In this document: one piece after another, positions 24,176 through 32,153 of the stretch
How positions within the stretch are numbered: position 1 is the first letter of the stretch
Layout: each line of letters starts with the position of its first letter
Source: Deltaproteobacteria bacterium GWB2_55_19
GTDB lineage: Bacteria; Desulfobacterota; GWC2-55-46
Length of the DNA stretch: 49,203 nucleotides
Assembly (NCBI GenBank): GCA_001797465.1
Contig: MGPQ01000017.1
Location: 56,039 to 105,241 of the forward strand
Direction: 5' to 3'
The notes under the pieces: model-generated
Told to the model about the DNA's origin: nothing
The model's input: only the letters and a program-made list of their open reading frames with translations
Database searches by the model: none
Translations under genes and position numbers: made by a program

Positions 24176-24676
24176 CTATGATATCTTCAGAAGGAACGCC
24201 CTGTCCACCACCGCTCTCGCGTTCACGGTCTTAAGGAGTATGGAGACCCTCTCGGTGTCCTTGATCTCTTTTTCAAATACCGCGTCGAACCCCTCGAACG
24301 GGCCGGCCTTTATCTGGACCGCGTCGCCGGCGCTGAATACTTCCCTGCCGAAGGTTATTAATCCCCCCTCGGTCCTGCGCTCGATCGAGGATATTATATC
24401 CTCCGCCACCGGGGTCGGGCAGTTCTCCGACCCGACGATCTTCCTTACGCCCCTGGAGTACTTGACGAGCCTGAAGTTCCTGAAGATGTCGAACCTGATG
24501 AACAGATAACATGGGAAGAGCGGGCTCACGGTCTCGACGGCCCTGCGCCTTACGCACCTGCGCTCCTTCACCCTGGGGTTAAGCACCTCGAAGCCCAGAC
24601 CGGCGAACTTCTTCTCCAGCGCGTCCTCGTTCCTGGGTTTCGTGTATACGAGATACCACTTGCGCCCTTCCGTCAT
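24176..24676 (-). CDS. RfaH/NusG-like specialised antiterminator
   Basis: The protein has 166 residues. Residues 5-105 form an NGN domain (RKWYLVYTKPRNEDALEKKF, then PLFPCYLFIRFDI and GVRKIVGSE), which binds the RNA polymerase clamp. Residues 112-150 form a KOW domain (GDAVQIKAGPFEGFDAVF). The length and the charged VKERRCVRRRAVE loop suit RfaH/UpxY/LoaP-type paralogs rather than housekeeping NusG. Such factors keep polymerase going through long polysaccharide operons. It overlaps the sugar transferase by 4 bp and is followed by a 207-bp leader bearing an ops-like site, so it probably acts in cis-like fashion on the genes below it. Confidence 0.88.
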   Translation of the reverse strand: MTEGRKWYLVYTKPRNEDALEKKFAGLGFEVLNPRVKERRCVRRRAVETVSPLFPCYLFIRFDIFRNFRLVKYSRGVRKIVGSENCPTPVAEDIISSIERRTEGGLITFGREVFSAGDAVQIKAGPFEGFDAVFEKEIKDTERVSILLKTVNARAVVDRAFLLKIS

Positions 24677-26064
24677 CTTGCTCCCCTGCCTGTAAGCACC
24701 ACCTTTATGGTCCTCAAAAATATCATGACGTCCATGAGGGGCGACATGTTCTTTATGTAGTATATGTCGTACTGGAGTTTCTCAAGCGCGTCCTGGACCG
24801 TCGCGCCGTAGGGATATTTTACCTGCGCCCAGCCGGTGAGGCCGGGTTTGACCACGGTCCTTATCTCGTAGTACGGGATGACCTCCTTGAGCTTCTGGAC
24901 GAAGAACGGCCTCTCGGGCCTGGGTCCGACGAAGCTCATGTCGCCCTTTATCACGTTTATGAGCTGCGGAAGCTCGTCGATCCTTATCTTCCTTATGACT
25001 CTGCCGACCCGGGTCACCCTGTCGTCGGTTGCGCCTGCCCACACCGGCCCGCTCTTTGCTTCGGCGTCTGCGCACATGGAGCGGAACTTGTAGATATTGA
25101 ACAACTTGCCGTTCTCGCCTACGCGGACCTGGCTGAATATCGACGCCCCCTTTGATTCGAGCCTTATTATCAGGGCGGTCAGTACGAGCACGGGCAACGA
25201 TATGACGAGACAGACGACGGCGAGGGCGACGTCGAACATCCTTTTTACGATCTTCCTCGATCTCAGGGACTTGAACCCGTCGGAGAAGACCATCCAGCTG
25301 GGTTTCAGATGATTAAGCGGTATCTGCCCCGTCATCCTCTCGTTGAAGGTCTCGCCCTCCTCGACCTCGACTCCCTTCAATTTGCAATCGAGGAGCGCCG
25401 CCATGGGGAGCTTGGCCCGCCTGTCCGGGAGCGCCACGATTATCATGTCGATTTTTTCGGCGTCAATCACCCTCATTATGTCCCCGTAGCCGCCTATGAC
25501 GCCGGGGTTTACGATGGAGACGCCCTGTTTCTCCGGGTCGTCGTCTATGAAGCCGACGAGCCTGAACCCGTCCCATGTGCTCTTGTATATCTCCTGGCCT
25601 ATTTTCTTCGCGAGCCCCTCGGAGCCTATTATTAGGACGTTCTTGGACGGGAGCTGCTTGCTAATCGAGCCGAAGATCCACCTCCAGAAGAGCACGGCCG
25701 CCGGGGTGGTTATCGTGTTTATGAGGAGTATCCCCCTCCATGTAAAGAATATCGGCAGGAGATAGAATATGCTTGATAAGGCCAGGGCGGCCGCGAGCGA
25801 AGCGGCAAGGAGCTTTACGAACATGACCCGGCCGGGCCGGTACATCTCGGCGGAATAGAGGTCGAACGCGGAAAAAGACACAAGGTAGGTTATGGTTATG
25901 GCGCCGGTCTTTAAAAATGCGGGATCGTAATTCACCACGCTCCCGTAATCCAGCCTGAACCTTATGGCCGCCGAGAGGAGCGCCGCGGCGAAGATGATGA
26001 CGCCCTCCGAAAGCACTACCAGGACCTGCTTCGGGGAAAAATGCCTGTTTAACATGAATAACAT
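24673..26064 (-). CDS. Undecaprenyl-phosphate sugar-1-phosphate transferase, XrtA-associated (TIGR03013 type)
   Basis: This 463-residue PNPT/WbaP-like enzyme starts the repeat unit by moving a sugar-1-phosphate onto undecaprenyl phosphate. The N-terminal half has four or five helices and then a CoA_binding_3-like domain (NVLIIGSEGLAKKIGQEIY). The catalytic C-terminal domain has KRMFDVALAVVCLVISLPVL (membrane re-entrant helix), FNIYKFRSMCADAEA, RKIRIDELPQLINVIKGDMS, VGPRPERPFFV and VVKPGLTGWAQVKYPYG. That last pattern is typical of the PEP-CTERM-linked EpsB_2 family. AGGAG sits nine bases before the ATG. It is 12 bp after the autokinase, so it is co-transcribed. Confidence 0.92.
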   Translation of the reverse strand: MLFMLNRHFSPKQVLVVLSEGVIIFAAALLSAAIRFRLDYGSVVNYDPAFLKTGAITITYLVSFSAFDLYSAEMYRPGRVMFVKLLAASLAAALALSSIFYLLPIFFTWRGILLINTITTPAAVLFWRWIFGSISKQLPSKNVLIIGSEGLAKKIGQEIYKSTWDGFRLVGFIDDDPEKQGVSIVNPGVIGGYGDIMRVIDAEKIDMIIVALPDRRAKLPMAALLDCKLKGVEVEEGETFNERMTGQIPLNHLKPSWMVFSDGFKSLRSRKIVKRMFDVALAVVCLVISLPVLVLTALIIRLESKGASIFSQVRVGENGKLFNIYKFRSMCADAEAKSGPVWAGATDDRVTRVGRVIRKIRIDELPQLINVIKGDMSFVGPRPERPFFVQKLKEVIPYYEIRTVVKPGLTGWAQVKYPYGATVQDALEKLQYDIYYIKNMSPLMDVMIFLRTIKVVLTGRGAR

Positions 26065-26076
26065 CAGCCGTTGCTC

Positions 26077-27087
26077 CTAATAATAATACTTGCCGAGCTT
26101 TATGTCGGCGCCGTTCAGCACCACGCCGACCACATTGCACTTTGAAAGGGACTTAAACGCCTTCAACACTATGTCTTTCTGGGTCTTCCCCGCCCTTACC
26201 ACCATGATGACCCCGTCTACAAGCCTCGATATCACGTTCATATCGACGAGCGGGAGCACCGGGGGGGAGTCCACCAGCACATAATCGAATTCGGCCTTGA
26301 GCGAATCTATGACCCCCGCTATCCTCGACGACCCGAGTATCTCGGAGGTCTTTCTTGTGATGTTGCCGGCCGGGAGTATGAAGAGCCCTGTATCCTCCAC
26401 CTGGAGTATGGACGCGTGCAGCTCGGCCTCTCCCTTCAGTATGTCCGAGAGCCCCTGGGCGCAGGCAGGCTCCAGAAGCTCAGCCACGGTCGACGGCTTC
26501 CTCAAATCGCACTCGACCATGACCACCCTTTTTTTGAACTCTGTGGCCATCACATAGGCGAGGTTAAGCGATGTAACTGACTTGCCCTCGCCCTTTATCG
26601 CGCTCGTTATAGCGAAGACCGACGACGGCTTCTTCTGGTTTATCTGCTCGATGTTGGTGAAGAGCACCCTGTACTGCTCGGCGACCATCTGGTCGGATTC
26701 CAAGGCCTCGATCGGCCTTTTAAACCTTGCGCGGCTGTACTTGAAATGCCTCTTGGTGGAGCGCTCCGGCGAAGAAGACGGGAGCCCGAAGCTCTTTCTC
26801 AGGGACTCCAGGTCGACCTCCGGGGTGCACTCCTCCTGCGCGGGCGCGAGGCAGAGCTCGCTGTCGTAGGCGGCCCTCTTCTGCCGGTCCATGAGCGTAG
26901 CATGCGCCTCGTTAAGCTCGCCGACCCTCTCGGCCCTCTCTTCCTCGGTGTAAAGCGAGTAAACGGCGACCGAGTCGGTCCCGTAGACCGCCATCGCCTT
27001 CCTGTACGAATCCTCTATTTCTCCTTCGGAGACGCCCGGGCTGAGATTCAATATCCTGTAGTAGTCCTTTACCATGCGCTTGTCCAT
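26077..27087 (-). CDS. XrtA-type tyrosine autokinase (CpsD-like) with N-terminal J-like domain
   Basis: The protein has 336 residues. Residues 130-336 form a BY-kinase: Walker A SAIKGEGKS (162-170), Walker A' VVMVECDLRKPST (188-200), Walker B YVLVDSPP (269-276) and a C-terminal tyrosine cluster GKYYY (332-336) for autophosphorylation. It works with the separate Wzz protein, as in CpsC/CpsD pairs, to control chain length. Unusually, residues 7-76 resemble a DnaJ J-domain: DYYRILNLSPGVSEGEIEDS for helices I-II and LNEAHATLMDRQKRAAYD for helix IV. The HPD tripeptide is missing (VYGTD in its place), so it should not stimulate DnaK. It may be a docking module. It is 4 bp after the MinD-like gene. 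Confidence 0.9.
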   Translation of the reverse strand: MDKRMVKDYYRILNLSPGVSEGEIEDSYRKAMAVYGTDSVAVYSLYTEEERAERVGELNEAHATLMDRQKRAAYDSELCLAPAQEECTPEVDLESLRKSFGLPSSSPERSTKRHFKYSRARFKRPIEALESDQMVAEQYRVLFTNIEQINQKKPSSVFAITSAIKGEGKSVTSLNLAYVMATEFKKRVVMVECDLRKPSTVAELLEPACAQGLSDILKGEAELHASILQVEDTGLFILPAGNITRKTSEILGSSRIAGVIDSLKAEFDYVLVDSPPVLPLVDMNVISRLVDGVIMVVRAGKTQKDIVLKAFKSLSKCNVVGVVLNGADIKLGKYYY

Positions 27088-27091
27088 CTCC

Positions 27092-28123
27092 TCATGCCCC
27101 CGCCTTCGTAGCGCGTCTTGCGCGCGGGCCTATGACGCCGTTCAGGCACGCCTCTATCGACGCGGCCGCCCTGGACGAAGGGTACTCGTTCACCAGGGGG
27201 CGCCTCAACCTTATCGACTCCGCCACGCAGTCCTCCGAGGCTATGTAGCCCGCCGCCCTTATGTCCACCCCAAAGTAGTCTTGACAGGCCCGCGATACCG
27301 CGGCCCCGAGGGCTTCGTCTTCCTGCCTCCTCACAAAGTTGACGACCACGGATATCGAAGTGTCCCCCATGAGGCGGCGGAGCGTCTCACCCCTTTCGGA
27401 GTCGAGCTCTTTAAGATGGCGTATGATGTCCGCTACTGTCTTCACCTTGAGCGACCATTCGGGGTTCTCGAATATCCTCTTCAAAAGGCCCTTGAGCTCC
27501 AGGTCGCCGTGTGAGTTGATGACGTTCCTCATCCGGCGCAATATCAGGCATTTTATGAACCTGTATGTGTTCTCGATTGAAGTCGGCTCCGGCGTCGTTA
27601 CGAGGATACCCTCGTCGCCTGAAAGGAACAGGTCGAGCATGTTCGAGGCGGTGCCGGGGCCGACGTCCATGAGTATGTAATCGTAGTCGAGGGTCCCGAG
27701 CGCCGCCTTCAGCTTTTCAATCTTATCGCTGCCCGCGTCGGCTATGTCGAGCGAGTCCCTTGCGCCGCTTATAAGGTCGAGGTTCGGTATGGAGGTCTTC
27801 GATACAAGGTCGGCGATCTCCGCCACCTTGTTGTTCAGAAAGCTCGAAAGCGAGAGCCTGCCGCCGTCCATGCCGAGGAAGGTGTGCAGGTTCGACGCCC
27901 CGAGGTCCGCGTCGACGAGGAGGACCCTATGTCCGGACTTCGACAGGAGCACCCCCATGTTCGAGGCGATAAGGCTCTTGCCGACGCCGCCCTTGCCGCC
28001 GCCGATCGTCCAAAGCCCCGCGGCCGGGCCGGGCGCCGCCAGAACGACCTCGAGTCTCGGCGCCTCCTGGGGCGCATTGCCGCCTTTTTGCGCCTTCTGG
28101 AATATCCTGCTTATAATCCCCAT
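27092..28123 (-). CDS. MinD/ParA-like P-loop ATPase
   Basis: This 343-residue ATPase of the FlhG/MinD type has the deviant Walker A GGGKGGVGKS at residues 41-50, VLLVDADLGASNLHTFLG (Walker A'; 67-84) and YDYILMDVGPGTASNM (Walker B region). It has no tyrosine cluster, so it is not a BY-kinase. The first 35 residues are a basic, proline-rich extension (MGIISRIFQKAQKGG), perhaps for membrane binding. It sits one base after the Wzz gene and 4 bp before the autokinase. Proteins of this type position flagella or secretion machines. Here it could place the EPS export complex at a pole or regulate the kinase; both are inference. Confidence 0.87.
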   Translation of the reverse strand: MGIISRIFQKAQKGGNAPQEAPRLEVVLAAPGPAAGLWTIGGGKGGVGKSLIASNMGVLLSKSGHRVLLVDADLGASNLHTFLGMDGGRLSLSSFLNNKVAEIADLVSKTSIPNLDLISGARDSLDIADAGSDKIEKLKAALGTLDYDYILMDVGPGTASNMLDLFLSGDEGILVTTPEPTSIENTYRFIKCLILRRMRNVINSHGDLELKGLLKRIFENPEWSLKVKTVADIIRHLKELDSERGETLRRLMGDTSISVVVNFVRRQEDEALGAAVSRACQDYFGVDIRAAGYIASEDCVAESIRLRRPLVNEYPSSRAAASIEACLNGVIGPRARRATKAGA

Positions 28124-28124
28124 G

Positions 28125-29645
28125 CTATTTGCCGCCGCTTACAATCTTCAGATATCCCCGCTTCTTTTCCGTCTGCTTTTTTTGAAACACCGGTATCGAG
28201 GCAAGCACCTGGTACGGCAGGACGGCCTCAAGCTCCTCCGGCTTCCTGAACGCGGGGTTCAGGTACTCCATCATGAATATCAGCCCGAGGCCCGCGCCCA
28301 CGCCGGCCGCAAGGCCTCCGAAAGCGACCTTCATCTTGTCGTTCTTGTAGGGGCGCTCCGGGAGGTTCGCGGGGTCTATGACCTTGAACCTCTCGCCCTT
28401 CTGCCTCTTTTCCATGTTCTCGGCGAGCCGCGCGTTCAGCTTCTTTTCAAGGAGGGTCTGATAATTCTTGAACGAGATGTCGTAGTCCCTGTGAAGGTCC
28501 GACATCCTCTGCTCGTTCGCCGGCGAGTCCTCAACCCTTTTCTCGTACTCCTTTATCTGCCTGCGCACCCCCGCCTCCCTCTCGCTGAGGGCGGCTATCT
28601 GCGCCTTGTATTCGCCTCCGCCGTAGGTCCTCGCAGGTTTTTTCGCGTCCGCGCCGTCCTTGTCAGAAGGGCTCTCCCTGGCCTCGATCCGGGATTCGAT
28701 ATCCTGGATGCGGTTCTTTACGATTATTATGTCCGGGTAGCTCTCTTTATACGTGGAGCGCAGGAACGCGAGCTCGTTATTGAGCCTCTCAAGCTCCGCC
28801 TCAAGCGAGACCTGCCTGCCGCCGGCGGACGGGCTATTGACAGCCGCGCCAGCCGCCTCTTCCTGGACGATCTTTCTCTCCTCGGCCGCGCGCATGGCGA
28901 TATTCAGCGACTGGAGCTCCATCTGGAGCCTGTCGAGCGTGCGAAGATTTGCCTCGAGCTGTTCGGGGAGACTGCCCATGCGGGATTCCTTGAAACGCCT
29001 CAGGGCCCTTTCCTGCACCTCAAGGTCCTGCTTGGCCCTGTCGAGCTCGTTAGAGAGGAACTCGGAGGTCCCTTCCGCGTACTGCTCCCTGGCCTTGAGG
29101 TTCTCGTCGATGAAGAACGACGCCAGGGTGTTCGTCACCTGCATTGTGACGTAAGGGTCCTTTCCGGTGTAATTTATGCTGAAGGCGTCGCCGCCCTTCT
29201 TGCTGTCGCCCATGACCTTTATCTCGATATCCCTGCGGAGCATCTCTATCAGGTCCTCCCTGCCGGCGGCCTCCGTCTTGCCGAGGCCTAAGCGCCCTGA
29301 CATGGATCCCAACAGGCCGCCGCCGTCCGTCCCCTTATAGAGGTTGAAGTCCTCGACTATCTGCTCGAGCCTGGACCGGCTCAATATCTGCTGTTTTATG
29401 GTATTGAGCCTCTCGACGAACGGGGTCTTATCGGTGGGCATCACGTACTGCTCGGGGACCTGCTGTTGCTCGACGAGTATGAGCGTGGTGGAGCGATAGC
29501 GGACCGGTAGCGACCTGCTTATGACGAGCCCTGCGAGCGTGCATAAGATTACAGGCGCTATGAGGACCCACTTTCTGAGATAGACAATCTCGGCCAACTC
29601 GAGTAAATCCTTGTGATCCTTGCCGGATGACATCATATGCTCCAA
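28125..29645 (-). CDS. Wzz-type polysaccharide co-polymerase, XrtA-associated (TIGR03007 type)
   Basis: This 506-residue inner-membrane protein has two transmembrane segments: WVLIAPVILCTLAGLVISRS near residue 31 and a C-terminal KVAFGGLAAGVGAGLGLIFM near 450. Between them lies a periplasmic domain with the Wzz fold (FVERLNTIKQQILSRSRLEQ) and long coiled coils (KAREQYAEGTSEFLSNELDR and LEAELERLNNELAFLRSTYK). The proline-rich segment before TM2 (IDPANLPERPYKN) is typical. It sets chain length with the autokinase. Its first 13 bp overlap the barrel gene. The length fits the family, longer than E. coli Wzz because of the coiled coils. Confidence 0.9.
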   Translation of the reverse strand: MEHMMSSGKDHKDLLELAEIVYLRKWVLIAPVILCTLAGLVISRSLPVRYRSTTLILVEQQQVPEQYVMPTDKTPFVERLNTIKQQILSRSRLEQIVEDFNLYKGTDGGGLLGSMSGRLGLGKTEAAGREDLIEMLRRDIEIKVMGDSKKGGDAFSINYTGKDPYVTMQVTNTLASFFIDENLKAREQYAEGTSEFLSNELDRAKQDLEVQERALRRFKESRMGSLPEQLEANLRTLDRLQMELQSLNIAMRAAEERKIVQEEAAGAAVNSPSAGGRQVSLEAELERLNNELAFLRSTYKESYPDIIIVKNRIQDIESRIEARESPSDKDGADAKKPARTYGGGEYKAQIAALSEREAGVRRQIKEYEKRVEDSPANEQRMSDLHRDYDISFKNYQTLLEKKLNARLAENMEKRQKGERFKVIDPANLPERPYKNDKMKVAFGGLAAGVGAGLGLIFMMEYLNPAFRKPEELEAVLPYQVLASIPVFQKKQTEKKRGYLKIVSGGK

Positions 29646-30766
29646 TTTAGAGGCGTCAAGGTGACATTGATAAACACCTGGTCCCTGTCAAAGTCCTCGT
29701 CCGGGGCGCCCTCGCCCCGCTGCTCGAAATGTGAATAGCCGCCGGATATCCGCATCCATCCCCTCGGTTGCCAGTAAGAGCCTAACTTCGCGTCGTACGA
29801 CGCTATATCCACTTCGCCGGAAGGCTCGGAGACTGTGTCGCCGAGGCTCAGGGAAAGGGTCAGGCCAGAGGACTCTCCAAGCGTCTTCGCGACCCCGGCA
29901 TAGAGCCTGTTCGCTACGCTTAGCTCTCCGGAGAGCCCGCTCGAGTGGGTGATGTCCCTCGTGAAGCCGGCGTTCACGGCGCCCCACTTGAACTCCTTTA
30001 CGGCCGAGGCGTCGATAGCCCAGTCCGCGCGCGCGCCGTCCCCGGAAAGCACAAGGCCGGCCGAGAGGCTCGCGGATAGGCTTTCTGAAAACTTTTTAGA
30101 CAACTCTATTGACACCTTATGGACATCCTCGTCTCCCGCCCCATCCGTCTCGAAGTGATATCTGGAGTAAACATACCCCATTTTAAAGGCCGCGAGGTCC
30201 GTATACGCGTAACGCCACGACGCCGACGCGCCATCGACCCGCGTGTCAACAAGTGACGGGCTGTCAAAGTCTATGACCGAGTCTTCAATGGTGATTTCCA
30301 GGGCGGCCTTTTCCGTAATTTCCTTGGTAAAACCGAGTTCCGCCGTATTGGAAAATATTTCCGCGTAGTCCGTCTGTACGCCGGCATCGAGGGCAACGAT
30401 GGAATCCCTGGACTTCTTCAGGGTATCCCTGAAATCCACCTTCAAGCCGTTTGAGACCGCGAGGTCCGCCTCCAGGTCCGCGCTTTGCGAGGTGTAATCG
30501 AGACCAGTTTCTTTCTGGTAGAAGGCGGCGCTCAATTCGTAAGCCCCCTTGAATTTGAGCTTCCTGGATCCCGAGGTCACATGGACCGCCGGCGAAAGCC
30601 TCGTGACGAAGTCGGAAGAGGCGACAGCGTCAAAGGCCGGGTTGCTGTCGTACCTCTCCTCGACCGTGAACTGAGGTCTGACGACCGTCTCGGCCGTAGC
30701 CGCGCCTGTTATGGTGAAAGACAACGCCAGGGCCAGTAGGCCTGCTCTGCCTGGTTTACGGCACAA
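29633..30766 (-). CDS. Outer-membrane beta-barrel protein
   Basis: The 377-residue protein has a signal peptide (RAGLLALALSFTITGAATA) and then alternating polar/hydrophobic strands rich in aromatic and glycine residues: KLKFKGAYELSAAFYQKETG, TDLAAFKMGYVYSRYHFETD, GLTLSLSLGDTVSEP and RGWMRISGGYSHFEQRGEG. The pattern suits a barrel of about 16 strands, like the outer-membrane proteins of XrtA loci (TIGR03016-like). It likely forms or lines the exit pore for the EPS, since the Wza-like protein here is short. The start is TTG and overlaps the export gene by 11 bp, with GGGGGA about eight bases upstream. Confidence 0.82.
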   Translation of the reverse strand: MCRKPGRAGLLALALSFTITGAATAETVVRPQFTVEERYDSNPAFDAVASSDFVTRLSPAVHVTSGSRKLKFKGAYELSAAFYQKETGLDYTSQSADLEADLAVSNGLKVDFRDTLKKSRDSIVALDAGVQTDYAEIFSNTAELGFTKEITEKAALEITIEDSVIDFDSPSLVDTRVDGASASWRYAYTDLAAFKMGYVYSRYHFETDGAGDEDVHKVSIELSKKFSESLSASLSAGLVLSGDGARADWAIDASAVKEFKWGAVNAGFTRDITHSSGLSGELSVANRLYAGVAKTLGESSGLTLSLSLGDTVSEPSGEVDIASYDAKLGSYWQPRGWMRISGGYSHFEQRGEGAPDEDFDRDQVFINVTLTPLNWSI

Positions 30767-31355
30767 AGACGGTGTCCCCCGGCTTTAATAGGACGGACCC
30801 GTCCTTTTTGTCGGAAAGGAGGTCGTCGAACTTTACCCTTATCTTCTCCTCGCCGCCGCCTTGCTTCTGGCGGACGAGGACCATGCTGTTCTTCGAGGCA
30901 TACTGCGTAAATCCGCCCGCGAGCGCGATCGCCTGGAGCAATGTGGTCCTGGACTTCAGCGCGTACGTGCCGGGCGCCTTGACCTCGCCTATCAGGTAGA
31001 CCTTGTAGCTCCTTATCTCCTGGACTATGACCGAGACTACGGCAGTAGACTGGTACTCCTTGAGCCTCTCGACTATGCCGTCGCGGAGCTCGCTTGGCGT
31101 AAGCCCCGTTGCCTGGACATCCCCTATCAGCGGTAGCGATATCTTGCCGTCAATCCTTACGAGGACCGTCTTTGATATCTCCGGGTTCTTCCAGACCGAG
31201 ATCTCGAGGATGTCCTCGGGGCCTATCTGGTAAGACGCCTCGGCAGGCGGCTGTCTCTCCCCTGCAACGACCGCGCCTCCGGGGATGAACAAAAGGGAGA
31301 GCGCCGCGAACAGGGCCGGTAGCGCGATAAACATCAGGAAACGCGGGGTCTTCAT
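30756..31355 (-). CDS. Wza-like polysaccharide export protein, short form
   Basis: The 199-residue protein has a signal peptide (MKTPRFLMFIALPALFAALS), the Poly_export domain (YQIGPEDILEISVWKNPEIS, then IDGKISLPLIGDVQATGLTP) and one SLBB domain (VYLIGEVKAPGTYALKSRTT). It ends GDTVFVP, a usual final motif. There is no lipobox cysteine, and it is about half the length of E. coli Wza. It matches the short export proteins of XrtA loci (TIGR03027-like), which rely on a separate outer-membrane partner, here probably the barrel protein downstream. AAGG sits eight bases before the ATG, and a candidate extended -10 promoter lies in the 64-bp gap upstream. Confidence 0.92.
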   Translation of the reverse strand: MKTPRFLMFIALPALFAALSLLFIPGGAVVAGERQPPAEASYQIGPEDILEISVWKNPEISKTVLVRIDGKISLPLIGDVQATGLTPSELRDGIVERLKEYQSTAVVSVIVQEIRSYKVYLIGEVKAPGTYALKSRTTLLQAIALAGGFTQYASKNSMVLVRQKQGGGEEKIRVKFDDLLSDKKDGSVLLKPGDTVFVP

Positions 31356-31401
31356 CTCATTAGCCTTTCAATTCAAGACCAAACAGGTCCATTTTATCTT
31401 T

Positions 31402-31407
31402 AGTATA
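31402..31407 (-). promoter_or_regulatory. Candidate extended -10 promoter before the export gene
   Basis: The minus strand reads TGATATACT, an extended -10 (TGA plus TATACT). No good -35 is seen 17 bp upstream. The identical nonamer lies upstream of the TrmJ-like gene at 45816-45824. It would let the EPS export module be transcribed without the PilZ gene. Confidence 0.35.
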
Positions 31408-31419
31408 TCAGCTTTCGCG

Positions 31420-31791
31420 CTACTCGTCGATTTTAAGCCTCTCGGAAAACTTAAGCCCGCTCAAAGCCGCCTTAACCGATACCCTCTCGGTCCAGACGGC
31501 CCTCGCCCTCGCGCGCACGCCGAGGCCGTCTATGTCCACCGCTATCTCGTCTTCCGAGGTAAGGGCCCTTCCCTCGTACATGATCCTCGCCCCGTATTCC
31601 GAGTAGTCCTTGAGGACAGCCCTGCCGCTCTGCCGCCCGGCGGAGTATGTAAGGCCGAGATCGCACCTGACCCTGTCTCCGCCCCTCCTGTCGAGGAAGA
31701 AGAACGAACAATGCGGGCATGTGACCTCAACCGCCTCTTCCAGCTTGTAAAACGCCTTCCTGCATTCCGGACAGACCCTGATCTCGATCAT
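31420..31791 (-). CDS. Zinc-ribbon plus PilZ (c-di-GMP binding) protein
   Basis: The 123-residue protein has two CxxC knuckles, CPEC at 7-10 and CPHC at 25-28, forming a short zinc ribbon. A PilZ domain follows: DRRGGDRVR (34-42) supplies the RxxxR c-di-GMP motif, and DYSEYGARI (62-70) the D/NxSxxG motif. Both ligand-binding motifs are intact, so it should sense c-di-GMP. It is the first gene upstream of the export module (64-bp gap) and could activate or gate EPS synthesis. Zinc ribbons joined to PilZ are known in Deltaproteobacteria; the partner is unknown. It looks cytosolic. Confidence 0.87.
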   Translation of the reverse strand: MIEIRVCPECRKAFYKLEEAVEVTCPHCSFFFLDRRGGDRVRCDLGLTYSAGRQSGRAVLKDYSEYGARIMYEGRALTSEDEIAVDIDGLGVRARARAVWTERVSVKAALSGLKFSERLKIDE

Positions 31792-32153
31792 CTGCGAGCA
31801 TCCCTGCGCGTTTTCCAGCTCAACCGTATTAAATACTGGTCGGCTGGTGTCCCTCTTTTGAAGATGAATAAGGATACCCGCAAGCCGGTATTAATACAAT
31901 CGGCCAAAAGCATAAAAAACTGTAAAAAAGTCTTAGGGTAAAGTTAAAATGGTTTACATCTTTCGATGTAATACTTTTGGCGAAGGGATGAGCCGCCCCT
32001 TGAATGCCTCTCCCGGCGCCTCCTGCAAATGCCCTTTCGCAAGATAGCCCGTTCCGCTTGTAATGGTTTACACAGTCTGCCGGGTGATTTTAAGACTTGG
32101 GGACAAACCTGTTTGGGAGGAAAGCAGAAAGGGAAGGGTTTTCCGGTCCGCGC
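31792..32153. promoter_or_regulatory. Control region before the EPS operon, with dyad and direct repeat
   Basis: This 362-bp gap carries no gene. At 31954-31971, TTACATC-TTTC-GATGTAA is a perfect 7-bp dyad. The 11-mer AATGGTTTACA occurs at 31948-31958, overlapping the dyad, and again at 32062-32072. On the minus strand TTTTTT-17-TATTAA (near 31890-31915) is a weak promoter candidate. The dyad has the size of a LuxR/FixJ-type operator, and the adjacent gene is a LuxR-type regulator. I saw no sigma-54 GG-N10-GC promoter. Confidence 0.4.

Noticed and set aside
31792-32153. A sigma-54 promoter for the EPS operon, expected if PrsK/PrsR control it
   Set aside because: I looked for GG-N10-GC with TTGC at -12 on the minus strand and found none with correct spacing.
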